Shown here one piece after another: positions 1-8,073 of a DNA stretch of 16,692 nt; within the stretch, counting starts at the first letter, position 1, and every line of letters begins with the position of its first letter. Made by a program: the position numbers and the translations under genes. Under the pieces are notes generated by a model. That model did no database searches, was not told where the DNA came from, and worked only from the letters and a program-made list of their open reading frames with translations. This stretch comes from Sulfurovum sp. (lineage in GTDB: Bacteria; Campylobacterota; Campylobacteria; Campylobacterales; Sulfurovaceae), in NCBI GenBank assembly GCA_003978375.1, contig QNZW01000171.1:1-16692 (forward strand), given 5' to 3'.

Positions 1-783
1 ATGAAATTTGGATATTCAAATTTAATATATCCAGGATTTCGAGAAAAAAAAGGGTTTGATAGATTTTTTTTAGAGCATAATGAAGGAAGGCTAAAACTTA
101 AAGTCGGCATGGCTGTAGAAAACATTGATATTAGCGAAGAAGACAATCTAAAAAAAGGTGAGAGTATTTTACAAGCGATTAATGCAGGTACATTTTTACT
201 TTTATACCCTTATATAGATATGATATATGATGCAAGAGATGATATATTAAATCCTAAATTTGGATACTATTTTGCTACAGCATTAGAGTATGGGCTAGAT
301 TACAAACCAAATGCCAGTTCTTACCTAAAGGCATACATAGAGGGACGTGCAATCTATACATTTTTTGATAAGCTTACTTTAGCAACGGTAGGAAAACTAG
401 GAATTGTAGATGAACAAAGAAATGAGTTACCTGAGTCCAAACTCTTTTTTGCAGGGGGTTCATTTTCTAACCGAGCATATGGATTTAATACGATTGGTGT
501 CATAGAGTCTAAGACATCTGACAGTATTAATGGGGCTTCTACGATGCTTAATCTGTCCGTTGAAGCAGATTATCCTTTGCACGATAAAATTTATGGTGCA
601 CTATTTTCAGACAATACGATGCTCAATGAAAATAGTTATGATTTTTCTGGAGACGTTATCTCATCAGCAGGACTTGGAGTACGCTATTTAACACCTATTG
701 GTCCGTTTAAGTTAGATGTAGGATTTAACGTCAATAAACCTTCTGAATATGGTATTTCATTTCAAATAGGGCAATCATTTTGA
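1..783 (+). CDS. tamA: TamA-like Omp85 outer-membrane protein, C-terminal barrel (5' truncated by window edge)
   Basis: This is the C-terminal half of an Omp85-superfamily beta-barrel, best read as TamA, the outer-membrane partner of TamB in the translocation and assembly module. The visible 260 residues alternate hydrophobic and polar stretches as membrane beta strands do. GGSFSNRAYGFN (residues 152-163) matches the conserved loop-6 segment of Omp85 barrels, with R158 at the position of the invariant Arg. The tail GLGVRYLTPIGPFKLDVGF (224-242) is typical of the last strands, and the protein ends in an aromatic residue (F260) like the C-terminal signal recognised by the BAM machinery. No signal peptide or POTRA domain is visible, so the ATG at position 1 is probably an internal Met and the gene should continue upstream. 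BamA is the alternative, but the directly coupled tamB downstream favours TamA. Confidence 0.8.
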   Translation: MKFGYSNLIYPGFREKKGFDRFFLEHNEGRLKLKVGMAVENIDISEEDNLKKGESILQAINAGTFLLLYPYIDMIYDARDDILNPKFGYYFATALEYGLDYKPNASSYLKAYIEGRAIYTFFDKLTLATVGKLGIVDEQRNELPESKLFFAGGSFSNRAYGFNTIGVIESKTSDSINGASTMLNLSVEADYPLHDKIYGALFSDNTMLNENSYDFSGDVISSAGLGVRYLTPIGPFKLDVGFNVNKPSEYGISFQIGQSF

Positions 784-3700
784 GCCACTTTTTCTTAGAT
801 GGTTTATTGTGGTTACGAAAAATCGTTCTCTTTTTATTGGTTACTCTTATCTTATTGGGATTGGGTATTTATTTTGCAGCAAATTCACCTTTTGTAATCA
901 AAAAAATAATGGCTTCATTTGCACCAGATTATAATATAAGCTATGATACGATAGAAGGAAATTTTTTACAAGGTATCACCATAAAAAACCCTCGTTTTAA
1001 AGGTGAAAAATTAGCCAATCATATACAACTAAAATGGAATCCAAATACCTTACTTAAACACACAATTACAATCAATACTTTACAAATAAAAGATGCAAAT
1101 GTGACAGCTATTGAGCAATTGATACAGACTTTTACTAGCGATAAAAATAGTACACAAGATGAAAATAAAAATGATTTTGATTATGCACTTCGTGTAAATC
1201 ATGTTGATATTTCATTAAAACCTTTTACCTATGATGGTATAAAAGTTTCAAAAGCCATGTTAAAAACAAAACATTTGAAGTATAAAAAAAATAATTTAGA
1301 GATAGAAGGATTAGACTTTGCAGTAGATAGTAATATAACAAAGATATCTATCAGAGGAAATTTCAAAAATCGTGTTATCTCTTTAGAAGATTTATCTCTA
1401 AAAGATGTCAATATTTCAGCGATACAACAACACTTTTTAAAAGAGAAAAACAGTACAAAAAAAGAGGTTAAAAAAGAGAATAATCATAATATATGGATGC
1501 CAAAACAGATAAATATTAAAAATGTAGAAACAAATATTTTATCTATGACATATAAAAATATGTTTATAAAAGATGCCTATCTAAAAGCCAAACATCTCGC
1601 TATAGATACAACACCCTTTGTGTTAAACAATATTGATAATGTTGTATTTGGTCTAGAAAGTAATATTAGTAACATTTATCTAAAAGGAAAGATGAAAAAA
1701 CAGATACTTAGCTTGGATGATGTACGTCTAAATGATGTAAATATATCTGCAGTACAAAGGTTACTTGTAAAAGATGATAACAAAACAACAAAACATAGTA
1801 ACCCTACGACACAAGCACCAAAATCTCTGCCAAAATGGGTCAAGATAAAACATATAGAAACAAATATATTGGCAACAAAATATGGTCCATTAGAAATAAA
1901 AAAATCAAATCTTAAAGCAAAAAATCTGATTTTTGATGTAAAAAATCTTATGTTAAAAAAGGCTAAAGTAGATTTAAATGCGTCAACAAATCTTTCTGAA
2001 CTCTCTTATAAAGGAAGCATAAAAAATAACCATCTTTTAGGTGAAGCAAAATTACTTCCCAAAAAAGAACTTTATACACTTTATGGATTGCCATTACGCA
2101 AGAAAGCTATTCATAAGATAGTAGTCGATATCAATGCTTCTAAAGATACGATAATAGCCGATATAAAAACCAAGGGTAAAAAAATACTTGAAGGTAAAAA
2201 CAGAACATTTAATGTAGATGTGGACAATCTTTTTTCTCATCTTGATTATAATATACATACCCATGTGTTAACGATAGATACTAAGGCACTATTGACTACA
2301 CCTTATGCAAAAAAAGTGGATTTTACCAATCACTTTAAAAAAAGTGATACATACTCTTATAGAGGTGAACTCAAAGCAAAAAAACTTAAAGGCATAGAGA
2401 AAAAACTTGTACAACCACTTGAAAATCTACTTGTTCGTTACAATGGAGATAGTAAAAGTATACATGTGATACTCTCCTCTAAACAATTGAAAGGTAATTT
2501 GGATTCTAAAGATTTTAAAACAGGTATATTGCATCTAGAAACTTTAAGTCCTGTAGCAGTCAATAGTTTTGTAGCATTGCCTGAAAAACTAAAAAATACA
2601 AAAGCCTCAATACAAGTAGATATGCCCTTAGATTTTAAAAATGTCACTTCGGGTAAAGGAAAAGTAAATATATCGTCTAATGTGGTCAATATAGATGCCG
2701 ATGTGACGTATGGGAAAGAGATATCACTTCAAGCCAAAGTAGATGTACCTAAAAAATCTCTTTTAAAAGCCTATGATGCAAATATAAAATGGAGAGCATT
2801 AAGTCCTTTGCAAACAAACATTACACTAAAAAAAGATACTTTGGTTGTCAATTTAAAATCAAAAGAACTTTCTAGTCATGTGATATATGGTTTAAAAAAT
2901 GGTCGACTAAATGGAAAGTTGAATCTAGCAGGACTTTCTACAAAGCTTGAAGGCAATGTAAAAAATAAACTTAAAATTAAAACCCAAATAAAATCTATGA
3001 CTAGTTTACGCAAACAGCTTAATAAAATGTATACCTTTGAAGGAGATTTACCTCCACTTGAAGGGAAAATAGATCTAAGACTAGATGTAGAAAATATGAA
3101 AACTGCCACACTTTTACTCTCTTCTTCCAAGCTCATATATAAAGCAGATAAAAAAACAAAATATACACTCAAAGATATAAAAGTTGTTGCAAGTATGGAT
3201 GCATCTAATATATTTTTGAAATCATATAAAGTAACATTAAATAATCAAAAATATTTTTCTTCTAAAAAAGCAACTATTGCGTTAGGTGATACGATAACTG
3301 TCTCAAATTTTTGGATTAATGATAGTTTGAAGCTTACAGGAAATTATGTGCTAAATACGCAAAAAGGTGCATTTGTTGCAAAAGCAGACCGTTTTCATAT
3401 TAAAGATAAAATGATAGATATTTATACAAAATTAGATGTGAATATTGGGATAGATAAAGCATATACTTCTGTGCAGGGGAAGGTTACACTTTTAGAAGGA
3501 AATATCATTCCAACTTTAAATACTAAAAGTTCTTTTGCCACGGATAGTGATATTATTATTTTGCAACGAATGAGTAAAAGCAAAAAAAGCCCATTTATGA
3601 AAAATCTTAGTTTAGCCCTCCAAGTAGAAAGCAAAAAACCATTACATTTACACCAAGGTGCTATTAATATAAAATTGAAGCCAAGTTTTAACATCAATAA

Positions 3701-4268
3701 AGAAAGAGGGGGAGAGATACTTTATTTAGGCTCCATAGCCTTGCTTCGTGGAGGAACATATGTCTTTGAGAAAAAAAGATTCGTACTTGCAAAAAGTGCC
3801 ATCTATTTTGCAGGAGATGTGAAAAAACCTATACTCGATCTAAAAGCAAAATATAAGTCTATTGATTATCTTATTACTATTCGTATTACAGGTACGCAAA
3901 ATAATCCTATTGTTAATTTTTCTTCAAATCCAACATTGACTCGAGAAGAGATACTTTCTGTAATTTTATTTGATTCTGAAACAAAAGGTACTACACATAG
4001 TGGCAATGAAATGATGAAAATGATGGGGGGAGTCATGGCAAAATCAGCTTTGTCTAATATAGGCATACATGTAGATCATTTGGCTTTTGGAGAAGGAAAC
4101 AGTATAGAAGTAGGAAAAAAACTTAACAACAGAACCACAGTAATTTACATCAATGGTGACGTACCTAAAATAAAATTAAAATATCAAAACAATAAACGTA
4201 CAGAAAGTGTCATACAAATGAGCGAAGAGTCACAATCTGTAGATATTATCTATAAAAAAGATTTTTAG
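780..4268 (+). CDS. tamB: TamB-like inner-membrane-anchored translocation/assembly protein (DUF490 family)
   Basis: This 1162-residue protein is a TamB/DUF490 homologue. The family forms a long hydrophobic beta groove spanning the periplasm and is implicated in outer-membrane protein assembly and lipid transport. One uncleaved N-terminal membrane segment (about residues 13-35) is followed by a long beta-rich region. The C-terminal TamB domain contains GGEILYLGSIALLRGGTYVF and the conserved segment around NPTLTREEILSVILF (about 1044-1058). The start is TTG at 780, which overlaps the tamA TGA by two bases (TTGA). The next in-frame ATG is at codon 44, beyond the membrane anchor, so TTG 780 is preferred. 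The overlap implies translational coupling with tamA. Residues 98-416 hold about three diverged copies of a segment of roughly 105-110 residues. The length is close to E. coli TamB (about 1260). The gene converges on a minus-strand gene seven bases away. Confidence 0.88.
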   Translation: MSHFFLDGLLWLRKIVLFLLVTLILLGLGIYFAANSPFVIKKIMASFAPDYNISYDTIEGNFLQGITIKNPRFKGEKLANHIQLKWNPNTLLKHTITINTLQIKDANVTAIEQLIQTFTSDKNSTQDENKNDFDYALRVNHVDISLKPFTYDGIKVSKAMLKTKHLKYKKNNLEIEGLDFAVDSNITKISIRGNFKNRVISLEDLSLKDVNISAIQQHFLKEKNSTKKEVKKENNHNIWMPKQINIKNVETNILSMTYKNMFIKDAYLKAKHLAIDTTPFVLNNIDNVVFGLESNISNIYLKGKMKKQILSLDDVRLNDVNISAVQRLLVKDDNKTTKHSNPTTQAPKSLPKWVKIKHIETNILATKYGPLEIKKSNLKAKNLIFDVKNLMLKKAKVDLNASTNLSELSYKGSIKNNHLLGEAKLLPKKELYTLYGLPLRKKAIHKIVVDINASKDTIIADIKTKGKKILEGKNRTFNVDVDNLFSHLDYNIHTHVLTIDTKALLTTPYAKKVDFTNHFKKSDTYSYRGELKAKKLKGIEKKLVQPLENLLVRYNGDSKSIHVILSSKQLKGNLDSKDFKTGILHLETLSPVAVNSFVALPEKLKNTKASIQVDMPLDFKNVTSGKGKVNISSNVVNIDADVTYGKEISLQAKVDVPKKSLLKAYDANIKWRALSPLQTNITLKKDTLVVNLKSKELSSHVIYGLKNGRLNGKLNLAGLSTKLEGNVKNKLKIKTQIKSMTSLRKQLNKMYTFEGDLPPLEGKIDLRLDVENMKTATLLLSSSKLIYKADKKTKYTLKDIKVVASMDASNIFLKSYKVTLNNQKYFSSKKATIALGDTITVSNFWINDSLKLTGNYVLNTQKGAFVAKADRFHIKDKMIDIYTKLDVNIGIDKAYTSVQGKVTLLEGNIIPTLNTKSSFATDSDIIILQRMSKSKKSPFMKNLSLALQVESKKPLHLHQGAINIKLKPSFNINKERGGEILYLGSIALLRGGTYVFEKKRFVLAKSAIYFAGDVKKPILDLKAKYKSIDYLITIRITGTQNNPIVNFSSNPTLTREEILSVILFDSETKGTTHSGNEMMKMMGGVMAKSALSNIGIHVDHLAFGEGNSIEVGKKLNNRTTVIYINGDVPKIKLKYQNNKRTESVIQMSEESQSVDIIYKKDF
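1071..2027 (+). repeat. Triplicated internal segment in tamB (protein-level repeat)
   Basis: Three diverged tandem copies are visible in the translation. The anchors are DANVTAIEQ (residue 105), DVNISAIQQ (209) and DVNISAVQR (319). Each is followed by a charged Lys/Asn-rich linker, then HVDIS / NVETNIL / HIETNIL, then a LKxKxL motif (LKTKHL, LKAKHL, LKAKNL). Copies 2 and 3 are exactly 110 residues apart; copies 1 and 2 are 104 apart. The DNA copies have diverged, so this is an old protein repeat and not a recent duplication. Confidence 0.7.
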
Positions 4269-4277
4269 GGGAAATCT
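4259..4277. terminator. Weak hairpin between convergent tamB and the small Cys gene
   Basis: AGATTTTT (4259-4266) and GGAAATCT (4270-4277) can pair around a 3-base loop. Two of the eight pairs are G-U in RNA, and neither side has a clear U-tract. The hairpin spans the tamB stop codon and the stop of the convergent gene. It is the only candidate for transcript separation in the 7-base gap. Function is inferred from position alone. Confidence 0.25.
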
Positions 4278-4473
4278 AAAACTCAAACCCTCCACCTTGA
4301 CCCTTGCTCATGGAGTCATAAACTGCTTTTACATAACTGTCTCTTAATACACATGTAAGTAATTCATTACATTGCATACAGCTTTTTACTTGATGTTGTG
4401 TTTGGCAAGTTTCAAGTTCAGTTTTTTTCTGAGTGAGGAGAATCTGCCATTCATCGAGGGTATTCTCAGGCAT
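4276..4473 (-). CDS. Conserved small four-cysteine protein of unknown function (65 aa)
   Basis: I recognise this only as a small protein that I recall being conserved in Campylobacterota; no function is known to me. The N-terminal half (residues 1-30) is charged and probably helical. Four cysteines follow: C23, C32, C35 and C41, in a C-x8-C-x2-C-x5-C arrangement that could bind zinc or an Fe-S cluster. The protein ends in a glycine-rich tail, GQGGGFEF. There is no signal peptide or membrane segment, so it is probably cytoplasmic. Its ATG overlaps the fbp stop by one base (TAATG), so it is likely translated by re-initiation after fbp. It is the last gene of the mobB-fbp operon. A metal-binding or redox role is inference from the cysteines only. 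Confidence 0.8.
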   Translation of the reverse strand: MPENTLDEWQILLTQKKTELETCQTQHQVKSCMQCNELLTCVLRDSYVKAVYDSMSKGQGGGFEF

Positions 4474-5324
4474 TAGGCTTCAATTCCATAGGCTTTTTTC
4501 ATGACATCTATCTCATAGACAGATCCAAAAAAACAAGGACTTGTGTCATGTGGGTGCTTAGGTACAAGTTCCATCAGTCTTATGCCTTTATCATCAATCG
4601 CTTCCCCTCCTGCTTGTTCATAGATAAAGGCAAAAGGAATGACCTCAAAGAGTTGTCTGAGTTTGCCCTCTGGTTTGTCTGATGTACCAGGATAGGAGAA
4701 AAGTCCACCACCTTTAAGCATGATTTGGTGAAGGTCTGGCACCATGCCTCCGGAATAACGCAAACGATAGCCCTGTGCAAAGAGATCATCAATCAATATC
4801 TTATGGTGTTTTTCCCAATGTTGCTGTGTGCCTCCTGGTGCATTAAGTTTGCCTTTTTTCTCCATCGTAATCTCAGCGATTTGTTTAAAAGCATTATTTA
4901 AGACTCGATAAAGCATAGGTTTTTGTGATTTTTGTGCAATGACAAGCTCTACTCTAGGTCCATACACCACATAGGCAGAAGCAACAAGGTTTTGTGCTTT
5001 TAATACACCTTCATAGATACCAAAAATAGATCCCACAGATAGATTAACATCTACAAGGCTAGAGCCATCTAGTGGGTCATAACAGATTGTATATTTTCCT
5101 TCTGCATGAAGCTCTAAAACACCTTCTTTCTCTTCGCTTACAAGGTTTTTTACTACAGCAACAGAAGCAAACGCTTTTTCTATGATAAGGTCAGACTGAA
5201 CATCTAGTTTAAGTTGGTCTTCTCCAGAAGAATTTTCACTGTTACTGTAGCCTAAATCTTCTGTTTTGATTGCTTGATCTATCTCAAAAGCAATGCTTTT
5301 TATGGTTTCAATAATAGTATGCAT
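4473..5324 (-). CDS. fbp: Fructose-1,6-bisphosphatase, class I
   Basis: This enzyme hydrolyses fructose 1,6-bisphosphate to fructose 6-phosphate and phosphate, the committed step of gluconeogenesis in the cytoplasm. The hallmark metal-binding motif YDPLDGSS lies at residues 82-89 (D83, D86), with an acidic metal-ligand segment SEE at 63-65. The sugar-phosphate-binding region has [12 protein letters not shown] (189-200) and KLRQLFE (221-227), the latter containing the conserved glutamate ligand. The next motif, YEQAGGEA, is also typical of class I. At 283 residues it is shorter than E. coli Fbp (about 332), in line with what I recall of Campylobacterota enzymes. AAGGA stands 8 bases before the ATG, between mobB and fbp (14-base gap), so the two are co-transcribed. 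An autotroph using the reductive TCA cycle would need this step to make hexoses; that link is inferred. Confidence 0.93.
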   Translation of the reverse strand: MHTIIETIKSIAFEIDQAIKTEDLGYSNSENSSGEDQLKLDVQSDLIIEKAFASVAVVKNLVSEEKEGVLELHAEGKYTICYDPLDGSSLVDVNLSVGSIFGIYEGVLKAQNLVASAYVVYGPRVELVIAQKSQKPMLYRVLNNAFKQIAEITMEKKGKLNAPGGTQQHWEKHHKILIDDLFAQGYRLRYSGGMVPDLHQIMLKGGGLFSYPGTSDKPEGKLRQLFEVIPFAFIYEQAGGEAIDDKGIRLMELVPKHPHDTSPCFFGSVYEIDVMKKAYGIEA

Positions 5325-5338
5325 GTTTATTATCCTTA

Positions 5339-5836
5339 TTATACAGTTTTAGCGTGGGCATGAATCCACTCAATAATTTGTGTTGTATTGTTTAAGTCAA
5401 GCAATGTAATATCTTTGGGTATAGTATATTTTGCTAGATCAATACTGTCGTCTATGGCTATGGCTTCAGAACATTCGAAATAAGAGATATCAATACTGTT
5501 ACGAAAAATAGCAATACGAGGCAGAGGTAGGGTTTTGAGTCCCTCTACCAATAAGATATCAAAGGTATTGACCATTGAGATGATATCATCCAAAGTTTTT
5601 TCACGTTGAGAAAAATAGGTCGTACGCGTAGGAGAGGTTACTACCACTTCAGCACCTGTTTGAAAAAAAAGATAACTGTCTTTTCCTGCAACATCAAATT
5701 GTGCTTTATCTTTGGGATCGTTTTTGATAATTGCAACGCGATATTCTTTGATTAATTGGTTTGCGATTTTTTGTACGAGAGAGGTTTTTCCTGAGCCTGA
5801 AGGACCTGTAAATGCAACAGCAACTCTTTTTTTCAC
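5339..5836 (-). CDS. mobB: Molybdopterin-guanine dinucleotide biosynthesis adapter protein MobB
   Basis: MobB is a small P-loop GTPase that assists attachment of GMP to molybdopterin, giving the MGD/bis-MGD cofactor of formate dehydrogenase, nitrate reductase and related enzymes. The Walker A motif GPSGSGKTS is at residues 11-19. DILLVEGLK near residue 100 carries the family's VEG(F/L)K signature. A segment from [10 protein letters not shown] to GAEVVVTSP also matches MobB. Length (165 aa) is normal. The start is GTG at 5836, with AAGGG six bases upstream. An ATG two bases earlier is out of frame and meets TGA at once. It heads the mobB-fbp-small Cys gene operon. No other molybdenum genes lie in the window. 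Confidence 0.88.
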   Translation of the reverse strand: MKKRVAVAFTGPSGSGKTSLVQKIANQLIKEYRVAIIKNDPKDKAQFDVAGKDSYLFFQTGAEVVVTSPTRTTYFSQREKTLDDIISMVNTFDILLVEGLKTLPLPRIAIFRNSIDISYFECSEAIAIDDSIDLAKYTIPKDITLLDLNNTTQIIEWIHAHAKTV

Positions 5837-5915
5837 ATTGTACCCTTACCCTTTAATAATGCTATTTTAGCACGCTATTGCATCATTTTGGATTTCTTAT
5901 TTTTAGATTAAAATA

Positions 5916-5921
5916 ATTATA
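5916..5921 (-). promoter_or_regulatory. Candidate -10 box for the mobB operon
   Basis: On the minus strand the sequence reads TTTAAGTATAAT, a perfect TATAAT hexamer behind an A/T-rich stretch, giving a leader of about 70 bases to mobB. No convincing -35 box is present, which is normal for Campylobacterota sigma-70 promoters. A second candidate, the extended -10 TGCTAAAAT, lies closer to the gene at 5872-5864. Confidence 0.4.
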
Positions 5922-5942
5922 CTTAAATGTTTATTGAAACTA

Positions 5943-5951
5943 TGTTAAAAT
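5943..5951 (+). promoter_or_regulatory. Candidate extended -10 box for the lipoprotein gene
   Basis: TGTTAAAAT fits the extended -10 pattern TGnTAnAAT. It would start transcription about 30 bases before the GTG start codon at 5988. The -35 region is A/T-rich and shows no clear TTGACA. A Shine-Dalgarno sequence (AAAGG, 5976-5980) follows before the gene. Confidence 0.4.
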
Positions 5952-5987
5952 CAACAGAATAAGTTATTTATCTAAAAAGGATTATAT

Positions 5988-6527
5988 GTGGTTAAAATAG
6001 GTTTAGTAGCAGTGAGTTTTTTATTGATAGTAGGATGTTCATCCAAAGATGAACAAGCACTTATGCAAAATTATGAAAGCAATAAAATGTATTATAAAAA
6101 ATTGCAAAAAACTGAAAAAACGCAACTGATGCAAAATGGTGTTACAAAAGTGCTTCTTACTGCTACCTATCTCAATAATACCTATGCAAACCAATCCATT
6201 TTTAATCATGATAAAAATGCTACTGAAGATTTTATTATAGGTATTTATAATGAAGACAAAGAGAATCAAATTCTTGTGAATCATGATTTTTCTCTAACTC
6301 TAGGTGGAAAAGATGCACTCAATATGAAAAGTATACCAAAGGGAAGCCCTTTGCTAAAAGATATCGGCTTTATCTCAGAATGGAGTAAATTTTATTTGGT
6401 ACATTTCCCACATATGAATAAAAAGAAATTTAAACTCATTATTGATAGTGAAATTTACGGAAAAGGCACATTAGAGTTTGCAAAAGTTGCAAAATATGTC
6501 TTTGAAAAACAAAATTCTATTTTCTAA
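5988..6527 (+). CDS. Putative lipoprotein of unknown function
   Basis: I do not recognise a named family. The N-terminus has a short positive region, a hydrophobic stretch and the lipobox IVGC with C17 as the lipidated residue, so the mature protein (about 163 residues) should be anchored in the cell envelope. The mature part is hydrophilic and lysine-rich, starts with a helical segment (about 18-45) and continues with beta-type alternation. There are no further cysteines. The start is GTG at 5988, with AAAGG seven bases upstream. The ATG at 5986 in another frame stops after four codons, and the lipobox fixes the frame. The gene is single, diverges from mobB, and its 3' end overlaps slt by 11 bases on the opposite strand. 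From memory, C. jejuni also has a lipoprotein gene at this place, next to slt. Confidence 0.75.
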   Translation: MVKIGLVAVSFLLIVGCSSKDEQALMQNYESNKMYYKKLQKTEKTQLMQNGVTKVLLTATYLNNTYANQSIFNHDKNATEDFIIGIYNEDKENQILVNHDFSLTLGGKDALNMKSIPKGSPLLKDIGFISEWSKFYLVHFPHMNKKKFKLIIDSEIYGKGTLEFAKVAKYVFEKQNSIF

Positions 6528-7791
6528 AAGCATCTGTTTGAGAAGGGGTTGCTAGGACTTCAATAAGAGGGGTTATTCTTGTAGAAACACCTAGTTTATT
6601 GAGATAGATAACATAGTTGGCCAACACCTTTTTTCCATATTCTCTTGCTTCAGCATTTTTCATGGTCTCGATACTCATATATGGTTCATACGGTCCTCTT
6701 CTAAAATGACTAGAATTCTGTAAGTATCTTTTGGTAAATCCAATACCTGCATTGTATGCGTAGGCAACAAAGAGAGGATGATAAAGATATTTATTAAGAT
6801 AATTAAGATGATAATCGGCAAACTCTATGGCTCTATAGGGATTAAACATTTCATCTAAATCCATGTTGTAGCCTTTTTTCTTGGCTATATCTTTGATGAG
6901 AAATGGCATAAATTGCATCATGCCAAGGGCAAAAGAACGAGAGACAGATGCTGGTACAAAACGGCTTTCTTGTCGTGCAATGGCATAAATAAGTGCTTGA
7001 CGTGAGGCAGACATATTTCGCATAGCATCACGGTAGGGCATAGGAAAATATGATTTTGTATGCTCAGATGCTTCTGCTTTTAAATAGGTATATATCCCTA
7101 TGCTATCTTGTGCAGCATAATAGTTTGCCATATGATCTATTTGCTTATTTGAACTTTGTCTCATTCTTTGTTTTATTGTTGCCCATATAATGGGATTTTT
7201 AGGATCAAATCCTGTAAGATGTTTTTTTCTAAATTGTTCTGTAATGGTTTTAGGGTATGTGCCATCAATGGCATCTTCTGCTAAAAGTGTGTATATATTG
7301 ACGCTATAACTTTTTTGAAGATATTTTAAATAGGTTTTGTTGTGTGTACTTAGATAAAGCCAAAAAAGAGCCTTATCTTTCTCGTAACGTTTTTGATAAT
7401 ATTTACGTGAAGCGTCGAAGTAATTTGCAGCCAATTTAGGATTATTAGCTCTAAGAAGTGCTAAACCTTGTTTAAAATACTTATTTGCAGCACTTCTATT
7501 TTTCCAAATATAATCTGGTGTAATATCTTGTGTTTTACAAGCAAATGGAGGATTAGCTTTTGTTTTTCTCTTATATGCAACACGCAATTTTTTATTTAAA
7601 TGGCTGGTTTCTAGTATGATTTTACGTGCTTGTATGGCTGTGGTTTGAGGGCGAGATAGAAAACGCCAAATATAATAATCTTTTTCAACACTTTTTGGCA
7701 TAGCATGAACAGTTGCAAAATCCAGACTTTGTGCCTGAAGCAGGGTAGCGTGAAAAAAGAGTCCTAAACATAAACTTATACAAACTCTCAT
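6517..7791 (-). CDS. slt: Soluble lytic murein transglycosylase (SLT domain, periplasmic)
   Basis: Slt cleaves the MurNAc-GlcNAc bond of peptidoglycan and forms 1,6-anhydro ends, acting in the periplasm during wall turnover. A cleavable signal peptide is visible (residues 1-20, ending LLQA). Residues about 30-250 form an alpha-helical region rich in YF/AxxYF-type helices, resembling the superhelical domain of Slt70. The catalytic SLT domain spans about 262-400: ARQESRF (272-278) holds the catalytic E275, followed by GMMQFMP (290-296) and AYAYNAGIG (343-351), all classic GEWL-fold motifs. At 424 residues it is clearly shorter than E. coli Slt70 (about 645 with signal), so the helical ring is probably reduced. 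It is the last gene of gltX-yggT-slt, six bases after yggT, and its stop lies inside the 3' end of the opposing lipoprotein gene. Confidence 0.9.
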   Translation of the reverse strand: MRVCISLCLGLFFHATLLQAQSLDFATVHAMPKSVEKDYYIWRFLSRPQTTAIQARKIILETSHLNKKLRVAYKRKTKANPPFACKTQDITPDYIWKNRSAANKYFKQGLALLRANNPKLAANYFDASRKYYQKRYEKDKALFWLYLSTHNKTYLKYLQKSYSVNIYTLLAEDAIDGTYPKTITEQFRKKHLTGFDPKNPIIWATIKQRMRQSSNKQIDHMANYYAAQDSIGIYTYLKAEASEHTKSYFPMPYRDAMRNMSASRQALIYAIARQESRFVPASVSRSFALGMMQFMPFLIKDIAKKKGYNMDLDEMFNPYRAIEFADYHLNYLNKYLYHPLFVAYAYNAGIGFTKRYLQNSSHFRRGPYEPYMSIETMKNAEAREYGKKVLANYVIYLNKLGVSTRITPLIEVLATPSQTDAFRK

Positions 7792-7797
7792 AGGTGC

Positions 7798-8073
7798 TTA
7801 TCCAAGTAGTGATTGCATCATAAAATTATCGATAAGTTGCAATGCCAAAATGACAACAACTGGCGAAAAGTCAATCCCAGAAAAAGTTAAAAAAGGCATT
7901 TTTTGTCTAACAAAACTAAACACAGGATCGGTTAAACGATGAAGTATTTGAACAATAGGGTTATGAGGATCAGGTCTTACAAAACTAATAAGTGCAGCTG
8001 CAATAATAATCCAAATATAAAGATTTATAACAGAGTGTAGGGTTTGAACAATAGCATAAATGAGTGCATTCAT
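7798..8073 (-). CDS. yggT: YggT family integral membrane protein
   Basis: This 91-residue protein has two hydrophobic segments (about 14-32 and 68-88) flanking the family signature [20 protein letters not shown] (residues 31-50). YggT proteins are small inner-membrane proteins linked to osmotic-shock tolerance, cell division and membrane protein placement in various bacteria; no enzyme activity is established. Many members carry two YGGT units, while this one has a single unit. The ATG overlaps the gltX TGA (ATGA), with GGAGA seven bases upstream inside gltX, so it is translationally coupled to gltX. slt follows after six bases. Confidence 0.88.
   Translation of the reverse strand: MNALIYAIVQTLHSVINLYIWIIIAAALISFVRPDPHNPIVQILHRLTDPVFSFVRQKMPFLTFSGIDFSPVVVILALQLIDNFMMQSLLG

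Noticed and set aside
1071..2027. Recent duplication or assembly error in tamB
   Set aside because: The three copies differ widely at the DNA level and the frame is intact, so this is an old repeat.
173..2300. tamB as a giant adhesin or surface protein
   Set aside because: The N-terminal uncleaved anchor, DUF490 C-terminus and coupling to an Omp85 barrel fit TamB specifically.
3422..3697. Antisense open frame inside tamB (also at 1229-1411, 2438-2689, 2876-3172 and 3866-4066)
   Set aside because: No ribosome-binding sites or recognisable domains; composition is what the reverse of an AT-rich beta-rich gene gives by chance.
5339..5344. TATAAT over the mobB stop as an fbp promoter
   Set aside because: A start there would fall within the fbp ribosome-binding site, leaving almost no leader; the genes look co-transcribed.
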